Shown piece by piece: positions 62,348 through 64,000 of a DNA stretch of 64,000 bases (position 1 is its first letter; each line of letters begins with the position of its first letter). A program made the position numbers and the translations under genes. The DNA is from Flavobacterium sp. 9R (lineage in GTDB: Bacteria > Bacteroidota > Bacteroidia > Flavobacteriales > Flavobacteriaceae): contig NZ_LR733413.1 of the NCBI RefSeq assembly GCF_902506345.1, positions 190,530-254,529 of the forward strand, written 5' to 3'. The notes below the pieces were generated by a model that saw nothing but the letters and a program-made list of their open reading frames with translations, did not search any database and was not told where the DNA came from.

Positions 62348-63457
62348 ATGAAAAAAGATTTTTACGAAATATTAGGGATATCTAAGAGTGCTTCGGATGC
62401 TGAAATCAAAAAAGCGTACCGAAAAAAAGCATTAGAGTTCCATCCTGACAAAAACCCTGACAATCCTGCAGCCGAAGAGCAATTCAAATTGGCTGCCGAA
62501 GCCTATGAAGTGTTAAGCGATCCGCAAAAGAAAGCCAAGTATGATCAGTATGGTCATCAAGCTTTTGATGGAGCTGGCGGATTCGGTGGTGGTCACGGCG
62601 GTATGAATATGGATGATATTTTTAGTCAATTCGGAGATATTTTCGGAGGTGGCTTTGGTGGTTTCGGAGGCGGAGGCGGAGGTCCTCGTCGTGCCAAAGG
62701 AAGCAATATGCGAATTAAAGTCAAATTGACATTAGAAGAAATTGCCAATGGTGTTGAGAAAAAAGTAAAAGTTAAGCGTAAGGTGCAAGCACCTGGCGTT
62801 TCCTATAAAACCTGTTCTACTTGTAATGGTCAAGGTCAAGTGATGCGTGTGACCAATACTATTTTGGGACGTATGCAATCGGCGTCTACTTGTCCGTCTT
62901 GTGGAGGTTCAGGACAAATCTTGGATAAAAAACCAAACAATGCCGATGCGCAAGGAATGATTTTAGAAGACGAAACAGTTTCGATCAAAATTCCAGCAGG
63001 TGTAGTTGACGGTATGCAATTGAAAGTTTCTGGAAAAGGAAATGATGCTCCTGGGAATAGTATTCCTGGCGATTTGATTGTAGCGATTGAAGAGTTAGAG
63101 CACGAGTTCTTGAAACGTGAAGGAGAGAACTTACACTACGATTTGTACATCAGTTTTGCTGAAGCGGTTTTGGGTATTTCTAAAGATATTGAAGCGGTGA
63201 ATGGAAAAGTGCGTATCAAATTAGAAGAAGGTATTCAATCTGGGAAAATATTGCGTTTGAAAGGAAAAGGAATTCCAAGTATCAATGGTTACGGAAGTGG
63301 CGATTTATTAGTTCACGTGAATGTTTGGACGCCAAAAACATTGAACAAAGAACAAAAACAATTCTTTGAAAATGCGTTGAACGACGATAATTTCACGCCG
63401 CATCCTGAAAAATCAGACAAATCATTCTTTGAGAAAGTTAAAGATATGTTTTCTTAA
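62348..63457 (+). CDS. dnaJ: Chaperone DnaJ with a shortened zinc domain
   Basis: A 369-residue type I J-protein. The J domain (1-70) has HPD at 32-34; a Gly/Phe-rich linker follows (about 73-113); the substrate-binding domains run to the end ([28 protein letters not shown]). The zinc domain has only two CxxCxGxG repeats (Cys156/Cys159 and Cys182/Cys185) where E. coli DnaJ has four. By position they match repeats 2 and 3, which bind one zinc. It works with DnaK and GrpE in folding. The terminator follows 24 bp after the stop. Confidence 0.95.
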   Translation: MKKDFYEILGISKSASDAEIKKAYRKKALEFHPDKNPDNPAAEEQFKLAAEAYEVLSDPQKKAKYDQYGHQAFDGAGGFGGGHGGMNMDDIFSQFGDIFGGGFGGFGGGGGGPRRAKGSNMRIKVKLTLEEIANGVEKKVKVKRKVQAPGVSYKTCSTCNGQGQVMRVTNTILGRMQSASTCPSCGGSGQILDKKPNNADAQGMILEDETVSIKIPAGVVDGMQLKVSGKGNDAPGNSIPGDLIVAIEELEHEFLKREGENLHYDLYISFAEAVLGISKDIEAVNGKVRIKLEEGIQSGKILRLKGKGIPSINGYGSGDLLVHVNVWTPKTLNKEQKQFFENALNDDNFTPHPEKSDKSFFEKVKDMFS

Positions 63458-63481
63458 TTTTTTTAATCTTATTTTATATTT

Positions 63482-63515
63482 ATCCCTATGTTTTTGTAGC
63501 ATAGGGATTTTTTTT
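63482..63515 (+). terminator. Terminator of grpE-dnaJ
   Basis: ATCCCTATG (63482-63490) pairs with CATAGGGAT (63500-63508), followed by eight T. Confidence 0.85.
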
Positions 63516-63541
63516 GCTGTTTTGTTTTTGAAAATTGTAGT

Positions 63542-63729
63542 ACCGCAAATTCGCAAATTTTAGAATATTGAGTAAGGCGAAAGACCTACAAGGTTTTGGA
63601 AACCTTGCAGGTTGGGAATTTCAAAAAAAAGAGTTTTGTTGCAGTCTTTCCTGCAAGGTCTTTTTTTGACCTTGTAGGTGTTCAAATTTTAAATGTATTT
63701 ATGGTTGGGATAATTTGCGAATTTGCGGT
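63542..63729. repeat. 188-bp MITE-like element with 18-bp perfect terminal inverted repeats
   Basis: ACCGCAAATTCGCAAATT (63542-63559) and AATTTGCGAATTTGCGGT (63712-63729) are perfect inverted ends. Inside are two hairpins: ACCTACAAGG...CCTTGCAGGT near 63583-63612 and CTGCAAGGTC-T-run-GACCTTGTAGG at 63651-63678. No frame. The rest of the right edge (63730-64000) is AT-rich, with a GCCCCGAT fragment of the structured repeat family at 63782-63790, and no gene that I can support. Confidence 0.7.
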
Positions 63730-64000
63730 TCAAATTTGGTTGGCATTAAAAAGGTAATTGAAATAGCAAAACGTACTTTTTAGCCCCGATTACTATGATA
63801 TATACAAACTAAAAATTTATTTATTTTTTAGTTTAAAAAAAAGACATAACAAGCCTTCGAATAAGAATTACACGAAGGTTTGTTGTGCCTTTCATAAGTT
63901 ATTTTTATTCGTAAACATCATAAATTTATCAAGATAGGTTTCTTTTCAAATAAACCTGTCTGCTCTTAGCCTAATCAAGGCAAAACTGTAAAAAATGAAC

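Overview
The window reads as chromosome from a low-GC Bacteroidota, most probably a Flavobacterium. The signs are Bacteroidota-type promoters (TTG - about 19 nt - TAnnTTTG), no clear Shine-Dalgarno sequences, a zeaxanthin-type carotenoid cluster, a B12-dependent methylmalonyl-CoA mutase pair, the long GAPDH form, a two-repeat DnaJ zinc domain, and intergenic spaces full of palindromic repeats. I saw no rRNA, tRNA, CRISPR array, prophage or intact insertion sequence. Everything is inferred from sequence alone.

Layout. 1-3.2 kb (minus): partial sulfurtransferase, secreted protein, Vat/CatB-type acetyltransferase, dienelactone hydrolase and a small secreted protein. 3.3-4.3 kb: Kir-type potassium channel. 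4.3-9.9 kb (plus): a MerR/B12-binding regulator with CarH photoreceptor motifs heads crtI-crtB-crtZ, followed by an SRPBCC protein and a CPD photolyase. 10-16.3 kb (plus): a copper block with a Cys-rich secreted protein, a DUF3347 protein, a multicopper oxidase carrying a CopB-like barrel, an HMA-AraC regulator and the CopA ATPase. 16.3-24.8 kb (minus): a small membrane protein, then a second photobiology/stress operon (TetR, AarF kinase, DUF2256, cry-DASH, a second cryptochrome/photolyase, TIGR03643, SDR) and a DUF2867 protein. The TetR gene faces a TIGR01777 gene across a palindromic operator candidate.

25.9-41.8 kb: esterase, DUF1801, LprI-like, DctA, APC permease, alanine dehydrogenase with a divergent Lrp regulator, GAPDH, HtrA, then a plus-strand run dapF-GNAT-mltG-DUF2279-lysozyme-like-PhyH. 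41.8-46.4 kb (minus): udk-divIC-mutA-mutB. 46.7-49.3 kb (minus): dnaA-LMW phosphatase-RsmI-like methyltransferase. 49.5-55.5 kb: YbgC thioesterase, YigZ, HAD phosphatase overlapping ribD, GNAT, prmC and a MacB-type permease. 55.5-58.7 kb is a repeat-rich accessory pocket with an HNH nuclease, a duplicated-domain unknown protein and a minimal nucleotidyltransferase in one tight operon, then a two-helix membrane protein. 58.8-63.5 kb: corA, hisS, grpE, dnaJ.

Themes. Light is the strongest: a putative B12 photoreceptor, pigment synthesis and three photolyase/cryptochrome genes lie within 20 kb. Copper handling is second. The best candidate for an undescribed system is the three-gene HNH / unknown / nucleotidyltransferase cassette at 56.3-58.0 kb, possibly with the membrane protein after it. 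The intergenic DNA also holds at least seven families of dispersed palindromic elements, including three copies of a 143-146 bp MITE-like element and about seven copies of a structured element near gene ends.
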